This document shows, piece after piece, positions 11,559-22,772 of a stretch of DNA of 64,000 nt. Positions within the stretch are counted from its first letter, which is position 1. Each line of letters begins with the position of its first letter. The translations under genes and the position numbers were made by a program. This stretch comes from Saussurea involucrata (taxonomy: Eukaryota; Streptophyta; Magnoliopsida; Asterales; Asteraceae), in contig CM066314.1 of the NCBI GenBank assembly GCA_033807775.1, positions 152,075,429 to 152,139,428 on the forward strand. Direction: 5' to 3'. The notes beneath the pieces were generated by a model. That model was given only the letters and a program-made list of their open reading frames with translations. It was not told where the DNA came from and ran no database searches.

Positions 11559-14504
11559 TAGAGATGGCCAAATGGGCCCGGTCCCGAAAAAGCCCGCCGA
11601 AAGCCCGAAGCCCAGCCCGCCCGAAGCCCGGGCCCGGCCCTGCCCGCCTAAAGCTCGGTCCCAATATCCCGGGCCCTAACCGGCCCGGTCCTGGTCCCGG
11701 TCCGGTCCAAAGCCCGGTCTAAGCCCGGCCCGCCCCATTCAAAAAACTAGCCGTTTCTAGTCGTTATATGACCGTTTTTTGCCGTTTTTGTTGTATTTTT
11801 TGCCTCCAAAACACTATAAATAGGTAGTGGATGTTAGAGGTTTGATATCAAGTTACAAAAACGCAAAAAACGTAATTCTCGCTTACAATTCTCGATTTCT
11901 CGCTTTCTCGTGTTCATTTCATACAACTTCTCGTTCTTTCAATTTTTCCATCCTTCACTCAAAATGGCCGACGGTAGTTCATAAAACGATCAGATTAGAG
12001 AAGTTGTTCTCGAACACGGACGAAAATCCGAAGTTTGGAATGATTTCAATATGGTGGTTCTCACCGACGGGAAAAAAAAGGCACAATGCAAAAGGTGTGG
12101 ACTTCTCCTTGCGATCTCGGGAAACTCGACCTTAAAGAGGCACACCGATACCGCATGCAAGGCACTCAAGTCCGGAGGTGATTCAAGTCAACCCATACTT
12201 GACAACCAAGGTCAAATATGGTCGTACGATAACATGTTGGCCCGGGAATTAACAACAAAATGTGTTATTCAAATGGGGTTGCCGTTCGGACATTTCCACA
12301 ATCCGCATATGACGAAAATGATCCAAAAATGTCTACAACCTCGCTACACTCCGGTAAGCCGTCAAACTCTTAGACGTGATGCATTAAAAATGTGGAAAAA
12401 TGCTAAAAATGAAATGAAAAACATGTTTGAACAAATGTCTAACAACATTTCTTTAACTTGTGATGTGTGGAGCGCACCACACGGATTGCCACATTCTTAT
12501 ATATGTATAACGGCACATTGGATGGAGTCGTGGCAAATGGTCAAACGTATAATAGCGTTTGAAACGTTTGGTTCGCCACATTCGGGTGAACGTCAATTTT
12601 TAATTATAAAAAAACACTTGTTTTTTATAATATTTCACATAAAATCGTTAGCATTTCATTTGATAACGCTAGTAATAATACTGCATGTGTGGATAAATTA
12701 AAATGTGCACTAACCCCTATGTTGGACGGTGAAATATTTCATACACGTTGTGTTGCCCACATTATTAATTTAGTCGTTCAAGACGGTTTAGGACAATGCA
12801 GTGACACACTAAATAAATTTAGACTTATGTTACGGAGAATTTTTAATAAAGGTAAATCAATGCGCGCGTCTTTTAGAAAATATTGCATGGATTGTGGATT
12901 TAGAGCTTTGGGACCGGCTCATGATTTGGCCGTTCGATGGAATTCGACATATTATATGATCGAAAATTTGCGTGCACAAAGAGTTTATATACATGCATTT
13001 TATAATATTCATTACCCACGGAATACTATTGTAGAGTGAGATTGGGTCGTGCTTAAGGGATTATACGATCTTTTGGGTGATTTTAAAAACGCAACAACTT
13101 ACTTATCCGGTGTTTATTATCCAACAAGCCCTCTAGTTTTAAATCAAATATACATTTTAGCAAACAAAATTACCATTGGTCGAATATGATTGTTACAATG
13201 AAAGCAAAATTGTTAAAATATTTTAGAAAACTCTCTTTTTCCTTTCTTTGTGCCGCGGCGTTAAACCCGTGGCTAAAGATTACCGGTGTTGAGGTTTTAA
13301 TTACTGGAATAAGTCAAGTTTTTGGTTTAGATACGTCAACAAGTTCTACTTTTTCAACGAAAAGAAAAACATCATTTAATAACAATTTTTTAGAATTATT
13401 TGAAATTTATAAAGTCCGACATGGGGGCGCACACCAACAACCCTCCCAACAACCACTATTTACGTCGGGTGCTTCTAGTAGTGGTCATCGCCAAAGCCGG
13501 AAAGACTTAATGACCTCTTTAAATGAATGAGGTGCAAAATGAATCAAGTAAAAAATCCCGATATGACAGTAATCTCAATGAATTACATATTTACATGAAT
13601 CAAAATTTCTCTTGGAATAATCAAGTTGATAATTTTGAAGAATTAAACATATTAGCATTTTGGCAAGAAAGAGAACAAACATTTCCGGTTTTGGCATTAA
13701 TGGCCCGTGATATACTAACAGTCCAAGCTAGTATCGTAGCTTCGGAGTCCGCTTTTTCTCTTAGTGGCAAGATCACTTCGGCCCGTCGGACAAGATTAAG
13801 CTTGGAGTCGGTAGAAGCTTGCGTTTGTTTGAAGGACTACTTGGATAGTCTTGAAAGAATTCAAGACCAAACGGACCTAGAGGCGGAGCTTGAGGGAGTG
13901 GAAGAAAATCTTGAAGAAAACGAAGGTGGCCCACTAAGTACCCCACCAAGTACCGATTGTGAAAGTAATGTATCACATTACGACGACGACGACGAGACCG
14001 ACCCTGAAGAACAACTCGATATTGATGAACTCGATGATCCTACGGCTCTTACTAGACTTCGAACGACCGGAACTCTTGCATACTATCCACCATACGAGGA
14101 CGAGGATTAAGAGTATTTTTCTTTATAATTCAATAAATGTACTTCTTTAAATGTATTTTTCTTTATAATTTATATAAAATTAATAGAACATATATTTCTT
14201 TATATATGAAATTCTAATAGAACGTATTTTTAAGTATGTCTGAGTGACCCAATTAAGTATTTTATAGTGGATACGAATAATATTTACTAAAAATGGAATT
14301 TATATATTTTTTTACAAAGCCCGGTTTAGGCCCGGTCCCGGCCCGGTCTTTTGAAAAGCCTGATCGGGCCCAGCCCTCAACCCCAAAGCCCGGCCCGGTC
14401 CGGCCTAGGCCCGTCCAAAGCCCGGGCTTTTGAACAGTGTTTAGGCCCAGGCCCGCCCAAAGCCCGGTCCGGGCTAGCCCGGCCCGCCCGTTTGGACACC
14501 TCTA
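11559..14504 (+). mobile_element. hAT transposon with degraded transposase
   Basis: A 2946-bp element with hAT terminal inverted repeats: left TAGAGATGGCCAAATGGGCC, right (reversed) TAGAGGTGTCCAAACGGGC. Flanking 8-mers are TCGACGAC (11551-11558) and TCGGCAAC (14505-14512), a target duplication with two mismatches. Both subterminal regions (11570-11740 and 14320-14490) are dense in GCCCGG and CCCGGTCC words, the usual subterminal transposase-binding pattern of this group. It sits inside the old Gypsy LTR. Confidence 0.88.
11964..14110 (+). pseudogene. hAT-family transposase (Ac/RICESLEEPER type), broken
   Basis: The natural start is ATG at 11964, but codon 7 is TAA; the frame then reads on into a BED zinc finger (CKRC...HTDTAC, about 12090-12160) and the first catalytic-Asp block, SLTCDVWSA (about 12455). 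A frameshift and lost sequence near 12600-12700 remove the second catalytic-Asp region. The frame resumes with the CVAHIINLVVQDGL block (about 12750), meets TGA at 13037-13039 and loses sequence before 13186. The C-terminal dimerisation domain is well preserved (13640-13860: FWQEREQTFPVL, ARDIL, SIVASESAFSLSG, CLKDYL), with the acidic tail usual for the family. At least two stops and two frame changes make it non-functional. Confidence 0.88.
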
Positions 14505-14720
14505 TCGGCAACTGTGACAGGCGACTATGACCAAGTGTCAAGGTCGTGCGACATAATCGCGGTGGTGGTCATGGCTTGCGGTACACGTCGGGCGAGAGTG
14601 ACACGCGATTGTCCATATGGCACTCTCGCTGGTCACAATCGCCGAGAGTGTACCGAAGGGGGGATGGAGGTGGCGACTGTAACACGCGACTATGCCAAGA
14701 GCATAGTCGCCAGGCACTAT
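14505..14720 (-). repeat. Old Gypsy LTR, third fragment, GCGA-stem inverted repeats
   Basis: Rich in words such as GCGACTATG, GCGAGAGTGACAC and CACTCTCGC. A perfect 10-bp stem, GCGACTATGC / GCATAGTCGC, lies at 14686-14695 and 14701-14710, and a 9-bp stem GCGAGAGTG / CACTCTCGC at about 14602-14634. The same module occurs in the LTRs at 47116, 58078 and 61985. It is cut on the right by the LTR at 14721. Confidence 0.55.
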
Positions 14721-15323
14721 TCTAACACCTTGAAATTTCCATAGTTAATGTATCTTATTTTGGGAAGAATGTTTAAAATAATGGGAGTATTATTTTAAAC
14801 AGAATGATGAAAGGGTTGAAATTGTATTTGACTCAAAGTTTAAGTTAATGGTGGAATTTAAAACTTGGAGGTTAGTTTGGTCATTTGATGAAAGTTGAGT
14901 ATGTATTTAAAGTTTGAGTCGGTCAAATTGAGAAAGTATCTCAAATGCTTCTGGTTTGAAGTCGGTGTCCATCAGAGAGAGAAAGAAAGAAGAAGACACA
15001 AAATTGTGATTGTTAGGTGAGTTCTAGCTATTTTTCCTGAATCCAACCTAAAATCAATTCATGTTGGTGTTTGATTTTGGAGGTTGATTGTTTATTTGGC
15101 GAATAGGGTTGAAGATTGAGTTTGGGGAAAACCAAGTTCGGTACTGTCTCAAGAATTGCCCAGGTGAGTTCATCCTTTCAATTTTATCTTAATAGAATTG
15201 ATAAGTTGAATTGACTTGGTTTTGTGAAAGTAATGATATCTGTATGAATGGATACAAATTGAATTTTAGAGTACTGAATGGGAAATGATTGAACTAGGTA
15301 AAAATTTATGGAGTCCGAAAGAT

Positions 15324-15620
15324 GAATAATCCGGATAGTACCGGATTCCGGATTGGTTCGGATTCTGGATGGTTGTCCGGAATGTACCGGATACCGGAAT
15401 GTTTCGGATTCCGGATGGGTGTCTGGAAGTTTTTACCGGATTCCGGATAGCTTCCAGAATTGAGGTTTCCGGATTGGGTTTTCCGGATTGAGATACCAGA
15501 TGGTTTCCGGATAAGATACCGAATTTGATCCTGGATGGTTCCGGACTTGAGAGTCCGGATAACTATTTCCGGATGTTACCGGATTCTTTGATCTCCAGAT
15601 TAGTTTACCGGATAGGTGCT
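15324..15620. repeat. CCGGA/CCGGAT motif array
   Basis: More than fifteen CCGGA-type words in 300 bases (TCCGGATAG, TACCGGATTCCGG, TTTCCGGAT), some decayed to CCAGA or CTGGA. It lies about 600-900 bases into the LTR, comparable with arrays at 3241, 20180, 34215 and 48310 measured from their own LTR starts. Confidence 0.8.
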
Positions 15621-15816
15621 CCGGATAACTTACTGAATGAAGTTTTTATGATTAAGTGTCTTCCAAGTATGAAATAAAAAGGATCTTAATCATTTTAAAA
15701 GTACGAATATCATTATAACTCAGTTTAGAGTACGAAATGAGATGGTATGTGATTGAGTTAATATGCATGTATGCTAGTAAGTGTAATGGATCCATAGGCA
15801 CTGACATTAATTGAAA

Positions 15817-15926
15817 TGAGGAATAGGCATAAAGTAAATTGTAATTCCCATTTCGTATTGTAACGTGAAATGAGGAATAGGCATAAAGTAATTTGTAATT
15901 CCCATTTCGTATTGTAACGTGAAATC
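15817..15926. repeat. 54-bp tandem duplication with decayed copies
   Basis: Two almost identical units beginning GAAATGAGGAATAGGCATAA and ending CGTATTGTAACGT. Weaker copies follow to about 16050 (AATAGGCATAAAGTAAATTG recurs at about 16020). Each unit pairs GGAAT with a later ATTCC, giving weak dyad symmetry. Confidence 0.75.
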
Positions 15927-16612
15927 TTGGAATATGTGTGAGTTAATCGTAATTCCTGATTTCTATGGAAGATAAGAGACAGGCATGAGTTTAATTGTAA
16001 TCTCTACTTCCACTCCAAGAAATAGGCATAAAGTAAATTGTAATTTCTTGGATTTGAGCAACGATCTAGAATCTGCGATGATTCATAGTAGGCTCTCGAA
16101 CGTGATGATATGAATTACTTAGTGTTAGTCATATTCATGGAATCAGGTATGTTCCCATCATCGAAAGATGTTATGTGTACGGTAAGAATGGTGGCAAACC
16201 AGGTTTGTTATACGCTTTGTTTACATTTGGTTTCAAAGCTTATGAAGTTTTAATTTGAAAACTGTATGTTCTCACTAGGCGTAAGCCTAATCTTTTCAAA
16301 TTAACTTTTCTTACCAGGTAATAGCTCGGGAAGGGATAAGCAGGGATGAGTGTCGAGAAGTTCCAGAGTTATGCTTTTGGTGACGTAATGGAGAAGTTAG
16401 GGAAAGCATGGATGTTTTGGAGATTTGTAGGCAACCTTTATAATCTGATCGTGCATGTTATGGATTAGATTAGTAGGTTGTTTATAATAGTTGGACGTAT
16501 ATACGAACCTTGTTATGACTTCTCCATTTATGTATAAAATATTTGGAAATAGTTGTCTTGGACCTTATAAAATTAAGATTTAATTTAGTTGTGATTTTTG
16601 GACGTTTCAAAA

Positions 16613-16624
16613 TGGTATCAGAGC
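16613..16624 (+). other. Primer binding site, initiator Met tRNA
   Basis: TGGTATCAGAGC three bases after the LTR end. Confidence 0.88.
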
Positions 16625-16956
16625 TGTAGTTTAAGTGAACTAGGTATGATTGTAAGATACCTAGACTTAAGCTGAGATGAACTAAGTTATGATTTGTGAG
16701 ATATGGGTAGAAGTACTAAGACGGGATAGTCTTAGAGTCGACGGAAATACATGAATTATGAACTGTGATAATGGTAACGAGGATTCTTATGTATAGTATG
16801 TTCATAATTTCAATTAGCTATTGTTATTGTGAATATATTGTTACGTACGCATATGTGTTTCTAAATTGTTATGGCAATTAATGAACGTCATAGTACGTTT
16901 CCTGTGTTTGAGTATGTATAGCCATTCGTGTGGTTATCTTTTGTATATCTCAGAAT

Positions 16957-18225
16957 ATGATGGTGAATACACCAACCAGATCCCCTAATTCTTCGGAGGA
17001 AAGGGCAGTAAATGAATGGGTGGTGGAAAAGCAACCTGAAAGGGGTGGAACATACGAAAGTCCACCAAGGCCACCTATAATAAGAGGAGGAGAAAGTCAA
17101 ACACAAAGAACAACTGCCGGTACCTCTAATCCAGTGACGACGGAATCCACCATGGAGTCCAGAAAGATGGAAAATATGATGCGAGCGATGAATGCGGCAC
17201 TGACACAACAATCAGAAATGTTCATGAAAGTATTACATGACAGAAGTGCCGATTCACGAAGATCTGAGACTGGAACTGGTGTTGTAACTCCGCCTGTTAA
17301 CACAATGTTGAATGTTAACAGGAGAGTGGAAAAAGTTTGCTCTTATAAAACGTTTTTGAGCTGCAAGCCACCGGAGTTTACTGGATCAGATAATCCGATT
17401 GCTTGTATGAATTGGATTAGAGAAATCGAGCAAGCCTTTAGAGCTTGAAAGTGTGACGAAGAATCGAAGGTTAGGTTCGGTTCTCAAATGTTACGGGGCA
17501 ACACTTTGAATTGGTGGAATATCGTAACATCGACAGTAACGGCCCCAATTTTGGCTGCTATGACATGGGTGTCGTTTAAGCAAAAGATTCTAGAAGAGTA
17601 TTGTAACGAGAATGAAATGGAACGAATTGAAGAAGAGTTTCGGACTCTTAAGAAGGGTACTTCGTCTGTACGGTAGTACACTCGTATATTCCTGGAAAAG
17701 TTAAACTTAGTGGGGCATGTGGCCCCAACTGAAAAAGAGAAGATTAAAGCTTATCTGAAGGGCTTACCGGCTGATATGATGTCAAGAGTTCGGAATTCTA
17801 AAGCCTTGACGTTGAGGGAAACGATAGAAGAAGCCAAAATAATAGAAGAAGTGTATGCCAAAGATAAGGAAGAGAAGGCGCAAGGGGGAGAGAAACGAAA
17901 ATGGGAAGGTCGATCTGAATCTTCTCAGAAATCTAGATCTTTTAGCAAGAATATCCATTTTGAGTCTCGACGGGAACCGAACTGGTGCCCAAAATGCCGA
18001 AGCAAACATTTTGGCCCGTGCCGAGTGGTTTCAAATGAATGTTTCAAATATGGAAAGACTGGTCACCAAGTTGCAAACTGTCCCATCCAAGGGCTGATCT
18101 GTTTTGAGTGTAAACAACCCGGTCACTTCCGAAAGGACTGCCCAAAGCTAAGGAAGTGTGGAGATCAAGAAAGGAAGCCAAATACTCCAAGGCCAGTGGG
18201 GCAGGGCATTTCATATGATAGCTAA
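16957..18225 (+). pseudogene. Chromovirus Gag with two premature stops
   Basis: One frame throughout, interrupted by TGA at 17446-17448 and TAG at 17674-17676. An ATG at 16930 is also in frame, but 16957 (MMVNTP) gives the more typical Gag N-terminus. Capsid landmarks are FLSCKPPEFTGSDNP and WIREIEQAF before the first stop and LNWWNIV after it. Zinc-binding motifs follow: CPKCRSKHFGPC, a damaged knuckle CFKYGKTGHQVANC (second Cys replaced by Tyr) and an intact knuckle CFECKQPGHFRKDC. The TAG lies where relatives have Gln before YT, so a CAG to TAG transition is likely. Overall a dead copy. Confidence 0.85.
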
Positions 18226-18717
18226 GGAGGCAAAGGAATCTAAAGATGTCTTAGTAGTCGAAATAGCTAACGGGGGTCAAGTCTTAGTTCGAAAAAGACT
18301 TGAGGGTTGTATGATTATGATAGAGGAAAAAAATTTCTGATTGACTTGATGTTTATGGAAACTAGGAGGTTTGATCTAGTCGTGGGTATGGATTGGTTGA
18401 CAATCAATCAGGCAGAAATTCTTTGTGCCAAGAAATTAATTCGGATTCCTCTACCCGACAATGATGTTGTATTCATCTATGGGGAAAAGAGAAAAGGGTA
18501 AGTTTCGCTAGTTTCTATTGCCAAGGCGCGTAAATGTCTGGTAAAAGGATGTTCATCCTATTTAGCATATGTTCTGGATGCTAAGGCAGAAAAGAAGCGA
18601 GTGAAAGACATAAGGGTAGTACATGAATTGCCAGATGTGTTCCTTTATGATCTTCCAGGTTTACCGCCAGAACGACAAGTAGAGTTTCGAATTGATCTTG
18701 TCCCTGGGTATGAATTG
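18226..18717 (+). pseudogene. Chromovirus protease and pre-RT linker, broken
   Basis: After Gag the frame shifts. Recognisable pieces are VVEIANGGQVLVRK (about 18252), then in another frame FLIDLMF, FDLVVGMDWL and CAKKLIRIPLP (18335-18460). These are the conserved C-terminal half of chromovirus aspartic protease. The N-terminal part with the catalytic Asp-Ser/Thr-Gly is missing. Further on, LPPERQVEF and DLVPG lead to the RT but the sequence stops there. Confidence 0.75.
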
Positions 18718-18880
18718 TAAATATTAAAAATATTCTTATGTAGTATATATATGATATATAATAATTAAATTAAATAATTAAATAATTAACTATAAGGGTA
18801 TGAATTGTAAATATTAAAAATATTTTTATGTAGTATATATGATATATAATAAAATAAATAAATCCAAAAATATTCAATAT
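18707..18880. repeat. About 90-bp tandem duplication at the truncation point
   Basis: GGGTATGAATTGTAAATATT and the following AT-rich sequence occur at 18707 and again at 18797, with one 2-bp and a few single-base differences. The first copy overlaps the last coding bases of the chromovirus, so the duplication marks the breakpoint. Confidence 0.75.
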
Positions 18881-19374
18881 TGGGCTCATTTTGAAGGTAT
18901 CGAAGAGACGAGTACAATGGTGTAACTTGTTAAAATTAAAACCTATTTTTTAACGTATTTTAGTTAATAAACGATTATATGTGTTAAATGTAAAATTAAA
19001 ATTATGAAAATAAAAGGTATAAAGTAAAGTAAGTAAATAAGTATAGGGGTTGACAGTGTAAATATCAATTGAAATTCACAATTTTGTGTGTGTAGCGGGA
19101 CTATTTGCGGGACAGTGGTTCGATCGCGGGATAAAAAATTTCAAAATGGACACTGGTCCGCGATCGCGGACTCAATCGCGGAAAAAATGGGTATTTTTGC
19201 AAAATGATTTAGAAAATGGATATTTTGGTAAGTCAAAATCAAACTTTGGGTATTTTAATTAATTTCCCTTTATTTTGTTATTTATTGTCTAAAAAGTATA
19301 TAATATTCTACTAATAATAGAAAATTAGGAAAAAAAATAACCATGTTTTTAATTTGCTGAATTATATGCTTAGG
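18881..19374. other. AT-rich gap with a possible Mutator-type MITE end
   Basis: No gene. Positions 19095-19190 hold GCGGGAC and GCGATCGCGG words in otherwise AT-rich DNA. The stretch ending ATTAATTTCCC at 19268 resembles the terminal repeat of the MITE at 36559-36835 (GGGAAATT reversed), but I see no matching left end. Confidence 0.4.
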
Positions 19375-20932
19375 TGTAACAACCCAAACAAAATTAAAGC
19401 ATAGCATTTCACAGAATATAAAACATCCCAAAACCGGTCTCAAAATTTTGCATACAAATGTCTCAAAAACTAGGTTGGCGGAAACAACATATTCACAACT
19501 GAGAATGAAATAAAAGTCTATATAGTAAAGTGAAGCACTATCTCTAGAAGCGTCCGTACTCTAATTCTTCTCTTTACCATTACCTGAGCTTCCTACTATC
19601 TGCTTCCCTAAAAAGGTTTAGTTTGAAGAAAAAACGAGGGTTAGACCAAGAGGTCTAGTGAGCTCCCTCAAAAAACAACGGTTTGATAATACATATTTAG
19701 AGCAGTTCATAACGTACATAAATAACAACTTTAAACAAAGCTTTCAAGTAACATCACACCCGTAAATGGCATACCGAAGTCACTCGGAAGTGACAACGTG
19801 TCAGTCTCACATTGCCTTACTCGGTCATACCTCCCATGGCATAAACAGGACACACCCCCCGGTATGAGCACTGGCGGGCCACATCCCCCAACTTAGCCAA
19901 TTTACGTCTAACAACAATGTATGCATACATCTCAATTAAACTTTCAAACATGCGTTTTCATGTAATAAAACATAGCATTTCTATTCATTTACTTACTTCA
20001 GAAAACACGTTTAAAACACGTATTTAGTTAGAAAAACTCACCTGTCGACTTGCACAATGCTTCTCACGTACGCCCCCGGTTTCTAGATGGGACACCTATG
20101 AGGTTGCAAAGATTAAGAATAATAAGGCTTAAGATGTCACTTGCAACATTCTGAACATAATCCCAAATCTTTCTAAAAAGGACAACCGAATCCGGAACCA
20201 GAGTTCCGGACTCCGCCCCGTTCCGGATCCACTTCCGGTCTCCGCTACTAATCCGGATCCAACTCCGGATTCCAATTATTTCGGATGTCTTCCGGACTCC
20301 GCACCCGGTTCTGGTTCCTAATCCGGAATCCCACGATACCGGACCCTGTTCCGGAATTCCCCTATACCGGATCACTTGCTTCCGGATTCTAAGTCCGGAT
20401 TCGTCACTCCGGACTCCTTCCCGGATTCGGGATCTACCAGTTCCGAAATAGACGATCTGCTTAATTAAACTACACTAGGCAACCAAACCCAACTCACACA
20501 GCAATATAGATTCTGCTACCGACAAGTTCTATTACAGGAAACAATAGATTACAAAAGCTTTTACCGAAACAAAACCCAACAATAGCACCTACGAGTTCGC
20601 ACTACACCAGGAACTTCTATAATCAAGAAAACTAATTCACAAGCAATAAGAACCTGAGATTTGAGGTTTACCTTCAAGAATTTGAGGATAGAACAGACAC
20701 AGCTACAACACCCTCCTTGCCTTCTTCTCAAAATCACCCACGGTGACTTGATTTCTTCTTCTTGCTTCCAAAAACTCAGCCACTCTCAATGTGCAATGTG
20801 TCTAGGGTTTTGTGCCCAAAAATGAGGTTTTATACTCTCCTCCCAATAATACACTTTGGCCCTTCAAGACTTTAGCTTTCAATTTTCTTCCACATATCTT
20901 ACACTTCTTTAATTTAAAACTTGGTTATTACA
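19375..20932 (-). repeat. 3' LTR of the chromovirus
   Basis: TGTAACAACCC...GGTTATTACA, 1558 bp. It contains the hairpin TAGACC-AAGA-GGTCTA (19642-19657) and a CCGGA/CCGGAT array (about 20180-20440). The minus strand has a TATA-like GTATAAAACC about 100 bases into the LTR (about 20827-20836), so U3 is short and the transcribed leader long. Confidence 0.93.
20180..20440. repeat. CCGGA motif array in the 3' LTR
   Basis: TCCGGA, TTCCGGATCC and CCGGACTCC words every 10-25 bases. The paired array in the 5' LTR is 34215-34462. Between the two LTRs several units differ by CG to CA or TG changes (for example TACCGGATCAC against TACCGAATCAC). Confidence 0.82.
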
Positions 20933-20950
20933 ATATCTCCCCTGCAAAAG
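20933..20950 (-). other. Polypurine tract
   Basis: The minus strand reads TTTTGCAGGGGAGATAT directly before the LTR start TGTAATAACC. Confidence 0.75.
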
Positions 20951-20979
20951 AACTTTGTCCCCGGAATTCCATTGCCGAA

Positions 20980-21270
20980 AAGTTAAGGGTACTTGGACCT
21001 CATGTCCGCTTCTACCTCCCAAGTAGCCTCTTGTCCTTTATGATACCTCCACTGAACCTTTATTAATCTGATCTCCTTGTTCCCCAATTTCCGGACCTTA
21101 CTGTCCACAATTTCTATTGGTTCCATTACGTAAGTCAACCTCTCATCAATGTTGATATCCTCTAAAGGGATGGTCACATCTGCTTCGGCCAAACACTTCT
21201 TTAGGTTTGAAACATGAAATGTTGGATGAACTCCCTTTAATTCTTCTGGTAGATCCAACTTGTAGGCTAC
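20980..21270 (-). pseudogene. Integrase C-terminus and chromodomain, separated piece
   Basis: The minus strand reads the integrase tail (YKLDLPEEL, HPTFHVSNLKKCL) and then a chromodomain (RKLGNKEIRLIKVQWRYH, ATWEVEADM, ending near 20983). It is cut off from the rest of integrase by the nested Athila element. In chromoviruses this domain guides integration to modified histones. The frame is open over the preserved part. Confidence 0.85.
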
Positions 21271-22615
21271 TGATAACGCCACTTTTTGGCGTTATTTTCA
21301 GTTCTCAAACGAATGAGATTGGCTTGTATTCTAGCAAAAAGGCGTAGATGTTATGGTTTATCGAGTGATTTATGCAGATTATCTAAAAGACAACGTCCAT
21401 CGAGAAAAAAAGCTAAAAAGAGCCCAAAACGAGTCCCAAACGAAGCCAATGGAAGCCCGAGATCCAAGCCCAAGACCCGTGCCCGAACCAGGACCCGAAC
21501 CGCGAACCAAACGGCGACCCACGCAGCTTCAGAAAAGCGCGCGACCTTCTGTGCGACTTGCAAGTCGCGCCAGAAGTCACGTATGTCCCTGTTTCACGTT
21601 TTTCAGCTTTATATTTCCGGGTTTAGGTCATTATTCGATACGCAACTCACACACGACGAACGGCAGACGATTTGGGGAGATTTCTGGAGACTTTTCACGC
21701 CTTTTGGAGCCACGATAGAGGACAGATCGAGGAGAGGTTCACAACGAGAGTCGGATTAGATCGGATAGAAGGGAGTTCATCATTACTTTCGTTACAATCA
21801 TGTTTATCATGTTTACACATACTTTCACATCTCCTTTTCTTATGTTTGAATCCACCACCTACCTGAACTAAATTTAGATGTTGGGGGTTGGATTGAATTG
21901 GGTTTGTAAGCATATGAACAGATGACTTGAACGTTTATCGGTTTTCCTTTTTAATGAATGCATGTAATTTGATTCTTAATGCTTTTGAGAGTTTAGCTAG
22001 CTTTCAATTGTTTTGTTGTTTCCAGTTGAGTTCGAGAGAATTAACTATTAGCTAGAACTAGGAATTGCATGCCAAAGGCGAGAATTTGGTGATAGAGATA
22101 TACCGAATACGCCTTAGTCCTAATTGAACCATTTAGGTTGAGATCGAGAGATCAAATCTATCCGTTCAAACATGAATCTTGCGCTTAATGTGTTTTGAAA
22201 TCCATAGGTTGAGATCGAAAGATAAAACTTGTCCTTTTCAAAATAAAACCCGATGTTGCTCGAAAGAGAACAACGGTGATTTTAGAGATTGGGTATTCAT
22301 TAAGGGGATTAACTGGTAATTGTTTTAAGTCAGATATCCGTATGTGAAAACCTAAGGATTTCCAACCCTCAACTGTTTTCTCTATCGAATTTTCCTCAAG
22401 TTGTCTACTGTTCCGTTTGTGATTTTCTTATTGAAATTAATTAGTTTAATACCAACCATCTCTCAATTTCGACAGTTCAGTTAATAGTTTTTATAGTAAT
22501 TGTGATACTTAGTTCCTAGTTCCCCGTGATTCGATACTCGTACTTTCTAGTACTATTACTTGACTTCGACCCGTACACTTGCGGTAAGATTTAGGGAGGT
22601 GATACCCGCCTATCT
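21271..22615 (+). repeat. 5' LTR of the Athila-type element
   Basis: It starts TGATAACGCC, with the small hairpin ATAACGCC-ACTTTT-GGCGTTAT at the very start. The last base is T (CCTATCT) where the 3' LTR keeps CCTATCA. A second hairpin, CTTCTGTGCGACTTGCAAGTCGCGC followed by CAGAAG, lies at about 21546-21577. Confidence 0.93.
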
Positions 22616-22621
22616 AGTTTT

Positions 22622-22639
22622 TGGCGCCGTTGCCGGGGA
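22622..22639 (+). other. Primer binding site, Asp tRNA
   Basis: TGGCGCCGTTGCCGGGGA lies a few bases after the 5' LTR, the primer site typical of Athila-lineage elements. Confidence 0.88.
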
Positions 22640-22772
22640 ACTAGTTGCAACTGATAGCACTACCAGCTATAAGCGCTATTAGATTGAACATTTTTTTATT
22701 GCTTTATTCCATCACCTTCAATTTTTGGATTGCTAATTTTGTTTGTTTTTCGTTTCAGGTACTAATTGGTTT

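Larger units (their letters stand above)
14721..16609 (+). repeat. 5' LTR of the truncated chromovirus
   Basis: It begins TCTAACACCTTGAAATTTCC, close to TGTAACACCTCGAATTTTCC at 47116, so the canonical TG has become TC. It ends GGACGTTTCA just before the primer site. Inside are a CCGGA/CCGGAT array (15324-15620), a 54-bp tandem duplication (about 15817-15926) and the hairpin TAGGC-GTAA-GCCTA (16276-16289). Confidence 0.75.
14721..18717 (+). mobile_element. Truncated plus-strand Gypsy chromovirus
   Basis: 5' LTR, Met-tRNA primer site, gag and the start of pol, ending abruptly at about 18717 inside the linker between protease and RT. No RT, integrase or 3' LTR follows before the next element. 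The stops and frameshifts in gag and protease show it is old. Confidence 0.8.

Noticed and set aside
11295..11722. Several ORFs rich in Pro, Ala, Arg and Gly at the hAT left end
   Set aside because: They are the GCCCGG subterminal repeats read in different frames.
21286..21759. 157-codon ORF in the Athila LTR (also at 27317)
   Set aside because: Present only as LTR sequence with Arg-rich low complexity; the true gag starts after the primer site.
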